Made by a program: the position numbers and the translations under genes
Notes under the pieces: generated by a model
Databases searched by the model: none
Told to the model about the DNA's origin: nothing
The model's input: the letters and a program-made list of their open reading frames with translations, nothing else
From: Galdieria sulphuraria
Taxonomy: Eukaryota > Rhodophyta > Bangiophyceae > Galdieriales > Galdieriaceae
Direction of reading: 5' to 3'
Assembly (NCBI RefSeq): GCF_000341285.1
Contig: NW_005178447.1
Location: forward strand, 116,848 to 180,847
Length of the DNA: 64,000 nucleotides
Shown here: positions 43,435 to 52,978 of the stretch, piece after piece
Layout: every line of letters begins with the position of its first letter
Position numbering within the stretch: position 1 is the first letter of the stretch

Positions 43435-44355
43435 ATGAATAGTTTTATTATTGAAAGGAAGGAGTGGTTGGACTACTTTTATACTTTTCCAGTTACTTGT
43501 TTGGTCATAGCCATATGCATTATTGTTTGGTAAAAGGAAACACTCCTTTTATTTTCCTAAACTTGACAAGTCTTCTTTAGGTTGGTTATTACTTATAAAG
43601 GTTGGTCCTATTATGATGTTGGTTGTAACTACGATTGCGTGATTGTGGACAAAGAAACTTGGCGATGGATTTCCTCTACTCTTTCACATATTTCGTTGAT
43701 GCACCTGATCCTGAATATGTATAGTTTATGGTAAGTTGCTTTATGGATTGTCAAAGGGATTGTATACATTGAGAAGCAAGGAATTTGAGCTGGATGGAAC
43801 AACGATTGGGTTCCTTGGTATATTTGACTTGGAACGTTGTGATTGCTTTCTTATCAACTTGTGTTACTTTGTTTATCAACTACTTGCAATTAACTGTTTT
43901 TCATTCTGAGCAAGTACGACACGTATATCTCGTTGGTTACTCTGCAGTACTATTTGGTCTATTTGTTATTGCCAGTCAACATATAAAAGTTGCAAGGATT
44001 TGGATATTAGATGAAGTTTTGATTTCGCCTATTTGGATACCTTTTATTTCTTTGGGAGTTGTAACTTTATTGGTTCCTGAAGCTAGTTTTGTAGGTAAGT
44101 AGAAAGTCCATTTCATATTCATCTGAAGAATATCTTTTAGGCCATTGTAGTGGAATTCTGATAGGGTAAGTCATTTCTGGTGAGTCTTTTTATACAAAAT
44201 GAACATTAGATTGGGCAAGGTTTCTTATCTGTTTAGATAAGTACAATGACTGGTTTCAGTTGCCATGGTGTTGGATATGGTTGTTAGGAATAGGATGGAC
44301 AACATTCATAACGATGCCTTGGACTATTCAAAGAAATCGATTTATTCGAATATAA
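43435..44355 (+). CDS. Rhomboid intramembrane serine protease
   Basis: Several short exons. Rhomboid layout is visible: first helix LVIAICIIV, then KETWRWISSTLSHISLMHLILNMYSLW, EQRLGSLVYL, the catalytic serine in GYSAVLFG and the catalytic His in GHCSGILIGF, and a closing hydrophobic stretch LPWCWIWLLGIGWTTFITMPW. The catalytic Ser lies in Gly-x-Ser with the usual FG next to it and the H-x-x-G-I-x-x-G spacing is right, so it should be active. The acceptor for the last exon was set at ...GGGCAAG, which yields ILIGFLICLDKYNDWF. Resembles RHBDD1/RBL-like eukaryotic rhomboids; compartment (ER, Golgi or mitochondria) unknown. Confidence 0.72.
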
Positions 44356-44365
44356 AATATTTTCT

Positions 44366-45484
44366 TCACTCGTTCATATTTTCTTTACGATGCTCATATT
44401 TCTTACGATTGGCAATCTCAGTTGGCAATAAAATGGCATAAATGGCACTTAAATAAGGAGTACTTACTCCATATTTATGTCCTTGTCTCACAACTGCACC
44501 CACTTGCCACTCTAATTCGGAAGGTTTGCCACCAGCAATATCACGAAACATACTTGGTGTTGCACTATCCTTCACATGATGTACCAAATAGTCAATAGAT
44601 GAACGAACGACTTCTCTACCAATCATAATTCCTCGAGCTTTAGCAACATCTACCACTTCATTCATACAATTCTCTACCAAAGCCAAAGTTTCTGGTATAC
44701 TTCTCAATTGGCCCAAATTACAACGTGCTGCTGAACAAACACCGGAATAGGCTGCCATGACTGTCAACTTTCTATACATATTCTGTAAAACGTCCTGATG
44801 TATAATTAATCGAGTCTCTTTGGCACCAACAAAGGCATATTCTAATTTCCTCAACTGCTCCAAAACAAAAGGAGCAGAATCAGTCAACATACCCGTTCCA
44901 TAAATGGTAGGACTTATGTCTAATGGAAATACAATATATCATGAATACTATTATTATTATTCCACTTTTGACCAACCTTCATGTAAAATAACTCCAGGTG
45001 TCGATATATATGCCAATACTTGAACATAACCTCCCACCACTCGTTGTGAACCAACCACTTTGGCCAATACTTCTGGAGCTTCCACTCCGTTCTGTGTAGG
45101 AAGAGCAATGGTCTTTTCACTAAATAAAGGTAACACTGCTTCCGCTGCTGCAGCTAATTGGTCCATTTTACAAGTAAATATCACTGCGTCTACTGGAGTT
45201 GTGGCAGTCTTTAATACACTTTCTACGGTATCCCCAATACTATCTAACTGTGGATTGCAATCACCATCAATACTCTTTAAAATGATGCGGTTATCATTCT
45301 CTTGAATTGCTTTCAAGTGAGGTCCTCTAGCGATGACGTGGACATAGCTGTGTCCACACTCTGCCAACCTTGCAGCCAAATAACCACCCACACCTCCAGC
45401 ACCAAATATAACCACTCTAGGTTTCTCTGTTACACTGGCGTTGTACAAGTTATTATTCGTATCTTCCTTTTGAGTATCGCCCAT
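44366..45484 (-). CDS. Ketopantoate reductase-like (PanE/ApbA) dehydrogenase
   Basis: Two exons (45484-44977, 44919-44366), 353 residues. N-terminal NADP fold VVIFGAGGVGGYLAARLAECGH, then VIFTCKMDQL and TQNGVEAPEVL, and the C-terminal helical domain with KLTVMAAYSGVCSAAR, the position of the catalytic Lys in PanE (Lys then Asn in the classical motif; here KLTVM-A). It should reduce a 2-oxo acid such as 2-dehydropantoate in pantothenate/CoA synthesis. PanE homologues also include other lactate/malate-like reductases, so the substrate is not certain. The donor GTTGGT is unusual but gives HEDISPTIYGTG across the join. No plastid leader; cytosolic or mitochondrial. Confidence 0.75.
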
Positions 45485-45654
45485 AACTTTTACTTTCTAT
45501 CCACCAACACAACCAACTCTTTACCAAGAAAATGACAACTCCATCCTATGGACTCATTATTTCTTCTGGAAATCCTTTGGAAATGTGCATTTGTAGGTGA
45601 ATTTCTTATCCAATCTTTTCAGAAACAAGAATATGTCGAGTATACTTGTATTTA

Positions 45655-46220
45655 TTAATCCAAGTCTTCTTCTCCCCATTCTAAACCACTACTGCTAGTA
45701 GCACCAAAACCACTTGGATAACTCATGAGGTTTCCAGGGTCTTCCATTTCCGATATATCAGCACTCACCAACTCCACATCAAAAATAAGCAAAGCATTAG
45801 GAGGCAATACATCACCAAACAATTCATTCATTCCATTTGAAGCGTCGGGATGCACATAAAGAGTTCGATCTTCTCCTTCTCTCATTCCCTCAATACCTTT
45901 TCTCAATGCATAAGGTGCATTGGTTAAAGATAATGTCAATGGATGGACGACTTCTCCACTTTCATCAGCAGGAGGACAAGAAAAGAATACACGACCATCT
46001 AATAATCGACCTTGGAGAATAATCATCACATTAGAATCCTTATGAGCTGCAGGTGCCTGAGTATCTGGAGTGGTTTCTCCAGACTCCCAAACAATCTTTC
46101 CCGACTCAATCACATGAATATCGGTGTCATTGGCAATTTCTTCAAAAAACTGATTAGCTTCCTTCCAATTGACTTGAGAAACAAACTCTTGAGCAACCTA
46201 TTCTCATCATCAATACGTAG

Positions 46221-46257
<37 letters not shown>

Positions 46258-47491
46258 AAATATTCTACAACGAAAAAAGGAAATTTTTTTTCAACTTACC
46301 GACTGTAATAGACTCATTTGTCTTTCATATTCAGATAAAGACATTGGAAAGTCTTGTCCAGTACATGCCATTTTGATACCTTGTACTACTTGTTCATAGT
46401 CCAAACCTAAACCTGAATTGATAAGTGATTGACCTAATGCATGTCCATAGGATTGAGCAAGCAACTTCAAGTCGACAGGAAGCCTCTTTACTCGTTCTTG
46501 AGCTGCTTCCAATTTCTTACGTGCCGCTTCTCCAACAAATAAAGAAGCTTCTGCTGCACTTGGAATAGTTTTACTTGTCGACATTCCTGAACTAGAAGAT
46601 GCAGCTATTCCTCCGCCGACTCCTCCTCCACTTGAATTATTGTAATGTTTCATATTATCTGAACTCGATAAACCCATACCACCACCTGTCTTGGAAAACA
46701 TCATTTTGGCAGCTTCCATACTTTCCTTCCAACGCTCGGGATCATTCAATACTTTGGAAAATTCTGGGTCAGCTTGTATCCAAGGCTGTAAAAAAGGATT
46801 GTTTTTCACTGCTTGCCTACTAGCTTCCAATTTCTCAGGATCATTTAAGTATTCTTGCATAGCTGGAGTTTGCCAGATACTTGAAAGCATCTCACTCATC
46901 GAACCCATATCTCCACTACCACTCTGCGCTCCGCCCATCAAAGACTGAACTAAATGGCTCAATTGGCTTTGATTATCTGTATTAGGAAAGGTACTTGACA
47001 TTCCTAAATTCTTCATATAAGAACTCAAAGTATCTTCTGTTATTGTACCCAGTCCAACGCTAGCCGAACTGGAAGAAGCTTCTGTTCGCTTTTTGTCTTC
47101 TGAAACGGTTTCCGAAGAAGATGATACATCCGAATGGTTTTTAGAATTATTTCCACTTGGCTTGGCTCCTACTCTTCTCACCACGTTGATAGTAACACCA
47201 TCGGATACACTGTAATTGGCTAAAGGAGCATCAGGATCCAACACTTGCCCTTTGTATAAAAGTGTTTGTCTATCTGCTACAATACCTGAAACTTCCTAGT
47301 ACAACAGAATGTTAGTGTTCCCTTTTTTAAAAGATGAGGGTATGTCGGTAGAACAGACGCCACCAACTTGACAAAACACTTACTGCAATCTTTTCTTGTA
47401 AAGAGTGGACAGTATAAATATTGGTAGATTCTCCCACCGATACGTCAAACTGTTGTTTATTAAATGTCTTTACTTTGATCGTATATGCCAT
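45655..47491 (-). CDS. UBL-STI1-FKBP fusion protein
   Basis: Three exons (47491-47384, 47295-46300, 46197-45655), 548 residues. N-terminus is a ubiquitin-like domain (IKVKTFNKQQFDVSVG, KIAEVSGIVADRQTLLYKG, joined across intron 1). Residues about 125-220 match a ubiquilin-type STI1 segment (WQTPAMQEYLNDPEKLEA, NNPFLQPWIQADPEFSKVLND). Then comes a Mip/FkpA-type FKBP N-domain (LGLDYEQVVQGIKMA) and a C-terminal FKBP fold (IILQGRLLDG, KGIEGMREGEDRTLYVHP, LPPNALLIFDVELV). The FKBP active site looks degenerate: FFSC replaces the usual FDSS, and the Tyr and Trp of the pocket are not seen. A likely job is holding or delivering clients to the proteasome; peptidyl-prolyl isomerase activity doubtful. Confidence 0.8.
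46220..46256. repeat. (CA)n then (TA)n in an intron
   Basis: AC repeat (about 46220-46238) followed by AT repeat (about 46239-46256), inside the roughly 100-nt second intron of the UBL-FKBP gene, which is about twice the usual size. Confidence 0.85.
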
Positions 47492-47633
47492 CACAAAGAC
47501 TGCACAATACAAAAAATGCTCACCACTCTCTCTCTCTCTCACTCACACACACAAAATCGGTATAACGAATAATCACACGATCAACCAACCATAATATTGT
47601 TGAGTTGATGAGATCTTTTATTCTCACTACTCC

Positions 47634-48675
47634 TCAAGTATGCTTCTTTTTGGAATGTTGTGCCTCTTGTGAGGAACAATGTTGGCTCAATAACTGTATC
47701 CATTTCATTCCACTTATCCATGTCACTGGAAAGATAGCCAACATAACCTTCCAAGTTTTTAGAATATTCCAACTCAACCAAAACTTCACCAAGCAATACA
47801 CAAAACTTGCAAGACTCATATGAAATATGATAAACCATATAGTGGATAGACCTGTGGGCATTTGTAATGGATAAATATCAGATGTCGTTAATAGCTAGTT
47901 ACCAAAAAGTATTTAGTTTTTCCGATTCCAATATATATTCAAATAATCAACATACCCAAAAGATATAAACAATCAGAGGCAATATGACCAGACCAGTAAA
48001 TAAAAAAGATAAGAATATAGGAGCTCGCTTCATGGGTGGCTTGAATAAGTGTTCAATCTCCTCTTGTGGATAAAACTTCCAACTTATATCAAAGTCAAAT
48101 ATGCCCTTTGGTCGAGGAGTATTCTTTACTCGATAGCTCAAGTTGACAGAATCAATAAGCAACTGATGAATACCTCGTGACACTCGATGATCACCAATCA
48201 CCAACTTTGCCAAAAAATCCCCTTGTTTACCTTCAAAGCTTTCAATAACTGAAGCATCCATCTTCTATATAAATTGAATCATAAAACAAATGCACTATAG
48301 GAAAAGCTTCAATATACTTACGACTTCAAAAAGAAGGGATCCGGTACCGCGTCTACGAGGTAAAAACAAATATTCACGTTTGGTTGACTTTTCAACAAAA
48401 CTTATCCAAACTTGTTGCAAGTCTTCTAAATCAACTAAAGAACCGGTATTACTCAAATCAACCAAAATATCAAGTTGTTGACCTTCTTCAAGTGGTAAAG
48501 GCAAAGTCACTGGTAACGGATCTGAAGTGACGAGTTGTTTCTGAAATAAAGTTTGTGTACCGTGGGTATGTGATATTTCAACTCGTTGTAGGACAAACTT
48601 GTTTTCTATAGCAAAAACACTCCAACTCAACTGAAACAAGCAAAACCACCATATCCGTCTTGATAAAGAACCCAT
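47634..48675 (-). CDS. RPN2: Ribophorin II / SWP1, oligosaccharyltransferase subunit
   Basis: Three exons (48675-48322, 48264-47956, 47894-47634), 307 residues. A signal peptide (WWFCLFQLSWSVFA) starts the protein. The lumenal part is strand-rich; the membrane part begins HLFKPPMKRAPIFLSFLFTGLVILPLIVYIFW, the strongest family match: the PP-x-KR-P and LFTGL text of ribophorin II and yeast Swp1. Two or three more helices follow (LSTIWFIIFHMSLASFVYCLVKFW). It belongs to the ER complex that adds N-glycans. Shorter than animal ribophorin II (about 630), like yeast Swp1 (286). Exon 3 has been set from its splice frame LLTTSDIYPLQ. Confidence 0.85.
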
Positions 48676-49193
48676 CAATAACAACTGAAAATGAACACGG
48701 CGTTGCGTTTTAAAAGAAATAACTATGCACAACAATCATCCTCCTAAGAGATTAAGTTTGCTTTATTTTGCAAGTCCTATTCATCATAAGTGATACACAT
48801 TCAAGAAAATTCTATCAGTCTATTAAAGACACTTGAACAGCGTTTCATTCTCAAGCAAAATAATAAATATAGCATGGTTGTCCTATTCTAAGAACTCCAA
48901 ATGTTGATTTTAGAACTGCCACGAGTCATGTTTCATGAGAATTCATTAAACACGTGGAAGATACGAGGAGTATTAGAGAATGTCCTTGAAAGGACGGGTC
49001 TCCTGGTGTCCCTTATCGATACATCTCCAAAGCCAACGTGGTTGCATAATTTCCTTTCCCGCTCATGAACAAGGACATTCCGACGTATAGCAATTGCAAT
49101 TAAAAGGTCCCATGTGGAACCAAACTCTTTTTGTTATTTTGAAAACAAGATATTGTCTAGTTCAAACAGAAAACTTCATTACAAATTATCCAA
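48676..49193. other. Divergent intergenic region
   Basis: About 520 bp between RPN2 and the secreted repeat protein, holding their divergent promoters. No open frame of interest or RNA gene recognised. Confidence 0.4.
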
Positions 49194-51221
49194 ATGAGAA
49201 ATTATCATTTAATTTTGACTATATTGTGCTTAACTAGTGCTATTCTGCCTCTAGTGCAAGCACAAGGTAAGACTTGTCAATCTCAAGCAGGAGCTGAAGT
49301 TTCATGGACATATGATGGTTCTTCAAACTCTACCATTATATGGAACTTTACTAATCCAACCAGTGAAGAGAGATCTGTTGTACTGATTCGTGGTGCCACA
49401 GGTACTTCTTCTAGTAGTGGTGTTCCTGCTTATGCGTTTGGTAATGCCTATTTTCCGGCATATGCAGTGGATGGACTGGCAGAGTTTTATTCCAAGCCTA
49501 CAGCATCAGATACTAAGGATAGTGATACTCCATTAATGTTGTTGGAATATTTAACGAGTAGTTCTTCTACTACATATCACAAAGGAGTTGCATTTGTGTT
49601 TATTCTGAAGCCTGGTACAACCTTTACTATATTAGAAGGAGGCTTCGATGACATTGTGCCATATTGTCAAACATTGTTGGATGTGGAATATTATGACACA
49701 AAAACAGTGAATATTGATTATGGCTTCCTTTCTCAATGCTTAGAATTTGGCTTTATCTGTGAACCGGATCCATTTAATGTGACTACAGCTATATATCGAC
49801 CTGTGAATGGTTCCTATTTGAGTCAAAGTGATTTTTGGCCTTCTGAAGGAGACACTATAACTATTTATGGTAGCAGCAGTAGCAGTAGTAGTAATACTAG
49901 TCCAACAAGTACACCTACTCCTACTCCTGTTCCATCTCCTTCTCAAACCATACTTGCTACATCAACATTGGGAGACTTCTCATATATGCAATCTTTGGGT
50001 AGTATTTCCAAGAATGTCACTTATGCTTTTTGTCCCAATGGTTCTGTGGTTACTGGTATTGAAAATTATGTTGAAACGAGCAGAAGACTGAAAGCAATAC
50101 GTTTGTTATGTAGTGATGGTAGTGTCTCTGGAACCATTGGAGTTTCTTCCTTGAACAGTCTTACGAAACAAGAACAAAAATGTCCTAGTCCAGGTATTCG
50201 ATCCATAGGTGGAAAAAGCCATACCATGTACTCCACGAATATTCCAGTACGAGCTGTATGGGATATACAAACATTCTGTTCCAATGGAAACTATTCATCA
50301 TTGACAAGTCATGAACAAGAATTTGATACAATGCAATATACTATTTGTCCTTTTGGTACCGTTGCTAATGGCATCAAGGCGGAGATTTATCAATCCTATG
50401 ATATTATTGCTACCATTACTTTGGAATGTGAGACGTTGAATGCAACTTCTTCGAAAAAGAATAATCCAACCCCAACTCCTGTGCCATCTACGCCTACAGC
50501 AACTCCCGTACCATCTACTCCAACGCCAACTCCAACAGCTACATGTGTTTCTATCTTAAAAGAGACAAGTTCTTCCAAAGGACAATGGACAATTGGCACT
50601 GCTGGTACATACGGTGTGGAAACATTTGGATTAGGAGGAGCATCGAAGACCTATGCACAAGTCTTTTGTGAAGAAAATGCTACAGTTTCTGGAGTAGAAA
50701 GCTATATTCGATCTGGACATTTGGTTGCTTTTCGTTTATTATGTAGCGATGGTAGTCAAACATCCTTGCTGGGATCACAAAATACTAGTGGAACTACCCA
50801 TTCTCGTTTCTATTGTGACTCTTATGGAGTTTGGGGATTGGGAGGAAAATCCAATCAAATATGGCCTGGATTGTTGGCAGAAAATGAACTATGGGACATT
50901 AGAGTACTTTGTCAATCCGGAAACTATTCTTCATTGACGAGTCATACCAATGAATATGATGGTCCAGAAAGTTACGCTCTTTGTGCTACCAATCAAGTTC
51001 TCCAAGGTGTACATGTGTCTCAATATAGTGATGATAACTATCTAGGCAGTGTACGTGGATACTGCGTTGCAGTCAATACTTCTTTGGCAACTATAAAGAA
51101 TTCTGGTCTCACCATGTTGAAGAGAACTCCGGTTTCCACTAGAACGATTAGAGCTCATTCACGAGATGTTGTGGATCATTATATTCAGGCATCGATATCT
51201 CGTCAAAGAGGAGGAATTTAA
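49194..51221 (+). CDS. Secreted protein with two similar modules and Thr/Pro linkers
   Basis: Single-exon 675-residue protein. Signal peptide of about 24 residues (LTILCLTSAILPLVQAQ). Residues about 30-225 form a strand-rich domain with few Cys. Then a Ser-rich run and a linker TPTPTPVPSPS lead into module 1 (about 255-420); a second linker of TPTPVPSTPTATPVPS leads into module 2 (about 465-640). The modules share LLCSDGS, GGKS, WDI and the C...NYSSLTSH motif, with conserved Cys, so they arose by internal duplication. At least ten N-x-S/T sites suggest N-glycosylation. I do not recognise the family; role could be in cell wall or matrix. Proline-threonine linkers suggest O-glycosylation. Confidence 0.7.
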   Translation: MRNYHLILTILCLTSAILPLVQAQGKTCQSQAGAEVSWTYDGSSNSTIIWNFTNPTSEERSVVLIRGATGTSSSSGVPAYAFGNAYFPAYAVDGLAEFYSKPTASDTKDSDTPLMLLEYLTSSSSTTYHKGVAFVFILKPGTTFTILEGGFDDIVPYCQTLLDVEYYDTKTVNIDYGFLSQCLEFGFICEPDPFNVTTAIYRPVNGSYLSQSDFWPSEGDTITIYGSSSSSSSNTSPTSTPTPTPVPSPSQTILATSTLGDFSYMQSLGSISKNVTYAFCPNGSVVTGIENYVETSRRLKAIRLLCSDGSVSGTIGVSSLNSLTKQEQKCPSPGIRSIGGKSHTMYSTNIPVRAVWDIQTFCSNGNYSSLTSHEQEFDTMQYTICPFGTVANGIKAEIYQSYDIIATITLECETLNATSSKKNNPTPTPVPSTPTATPVPSTPTPTPTATCVSILKETSSSKGQWTIGTAGTYGVETFGLGGASKTYAQVFCEENATVSGVESYIRSGHLVAFRLLCSDGSQTSLLGSQNTSGTTHSRFYCDSYGVWGLGGKSNQIWPGLLAENELWDIRVLCQSGNYSSLTSHTNEYDGPESYALCATNQVLQGVHVSQYSDDNYLGSVRGYCVAVNTSLATIKNSGLTMLKRTPVSTRTIRAHSRDVVDHYIQASISRQRGGI

Positions 51222-51447
51222 GACCCGAATATTGTTGTGGTATTTTTCGATTATGGTTACTTGCAACATTTTGGTTTGCAAGTCGGCTTTTTCGTTGATG
51301 TTTTCGTATTTTTGCATCAAAAAAATGATAGGAAATATAGTTATCTTGCTTGTAGAATGATTTGTTGCATGTATAAAATTGCGTTGGAGTGAAAAAGAAT
51401 AATCATCTAGATTTTCTCTTCACATAATGATTCCAAAAGGAACTTTT

Positions 51448-52923
51448 TCAATATCCTAAACTCCATAAAGGAGGAGGTGGTGCATTTCCTTTAGCACTTT
51501 GGTACCGATAAACAGCCAGACGTTTCAATTCTCCAACTAGAGTCGATAATCAGTTAAAAGAAAACATTTCATACCACTTCAGAAACTTACAAGGCAACAA
51601 GCAACCCATTGCTTGTAACTCCTGTGCATAAGATTCTACTTTAGATTCCATCACTCGATCTTTGTTGGATAACAATGTCAAGTCTGTTACTATTTCCAAA
51701 ATCAAAAACAAAAATTGCAAAACTAATGTTCCTTTTTTTACCTAAAGACGAATCTCCACGAGACTTGGCTTCTGCAATCAAAGCTTTATATTGACTATTA
51801 AGAATGAATACATTGGGTGGTTTGGAATGCTATCAAAGTAATGATGACATAAATAGACGCTTTCAACATACAACACAAATAACTCTTACCAATATATTCA
51901 ACACTTGTGAACGATCCATTTGTTTTTCACGCAACAAGCCCAATGCATATTGAAAGTAGATAAAAGGCATAGGATGAATGCCTTGTTGAACAGATTTGTG
52001 AAACAATTCAAATACTAGATTCCACTGTCGATGCTGAATACGAAATCATCTATAAGACAACGTATCGATAACAAAAGACATTACCTTGATTACCGTATCT
52101 AATAACAAAGAGATTGAAATTTCCGAAAAGGTCAACTGTTCTGTACAAAACTGTCCATAATAATACATAGCTTTGGAATAGTCATTCATATCACGACATA
52201 TACCAAACAACACTTGAAAAGTACGATGTGTTCTAGTCAATGGCATATTTTCAAATATACTCAATCCTAAAAACAGTCCATCCATGAAATCTAAAAGTAG
52301 ATATATAAATCGCTACCTTCTTCGTAGTCCTGCCGGATTCGACAACATTCCATAAGGATTGCATGGCAAGTTTCATCGAGAGACAAACCTTCTTTCTGCA
52401 TCAACGCCACAACATACTTGATTCTATCGGAATCACCCAAAACTGCACAACAAAATAAGAGAGAGCGGTATAATAAATAATCAGTTGGAACTCCTTCGTG
52501 AATGACTTCCTGATAAAATCGAAAAGCAGAGTTCCAATCTTTGCGACAACCACACAGTGTAATAAGGTTGGAATAAAAAGAGCTTGCAGGACGTAAGCCT
52601 AGTCCTCTACTCAACTCGTAATAAAAATAAGCATCTTGATAGAGTCTCCAACGAGTTGCTATACCCAGTGCTTTTAAAATTACGGTACCGCTAGGTTTCT
52701 TTCCTTCCACATAAAGGTCTTCCACAAGTCTCTTTGTAAAGTGTGGAGAAGACTTGCGAAGATCTAAATAACGTAACAGTGCCTGTTCTTCTATAAGCGT
52801 GAGTTGAGAATAACTTGACGAAAAGTTCTTGTCAAAAGTACTGCAAGTAAACAATCTTTTGATACAAAGACAAGTATTGCTGTTGAAAACATGCCATAGT
52901 CTAATAAAACTGTTTGTTTTCAT
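51448..52923 (-). CDS. PPR-repeat RNA-binding protein
   Basis: At least six exons on the minus strand; last exon ends LWSLGY* at 51448. The main exon (52923 to 52320) and following exons show degenerate 35-residue pentatricopeptide repeats, for example ASSFYSNLITLCGCRKDWNSAFRFYQEV, PTDYLLYRSLLFCCAVLGDSDRIKYVVAL and THRTFQVLFGICRDMNDYSKAMYYYGQF, ending with FIYFQYALGLLREKQMD. Such proteins bind organelle transcripts for processing, editing or translation. The start at 52923 (MKTNSFIRLW) was preferred over a Met at 52968 because the latter sits 10 bp from the stop of COG1. No DYW or other catalytic tail. Organelle undecided; the leader is basic. Confidence 0.72.
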
Positions 52924-52978
52924 CTTTCGCAATGTAGACTTGAAATATCTTGCAGATTCCGTAAGCATTTCAACTTTA

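Noticed and set aside
45532-45600. Short plus-strand frame starting MTTPSYGLIISSG upstream of the ketopantoate reductase-like gene
   Set aside because: Ends after about 20 codons, with no continuation found.
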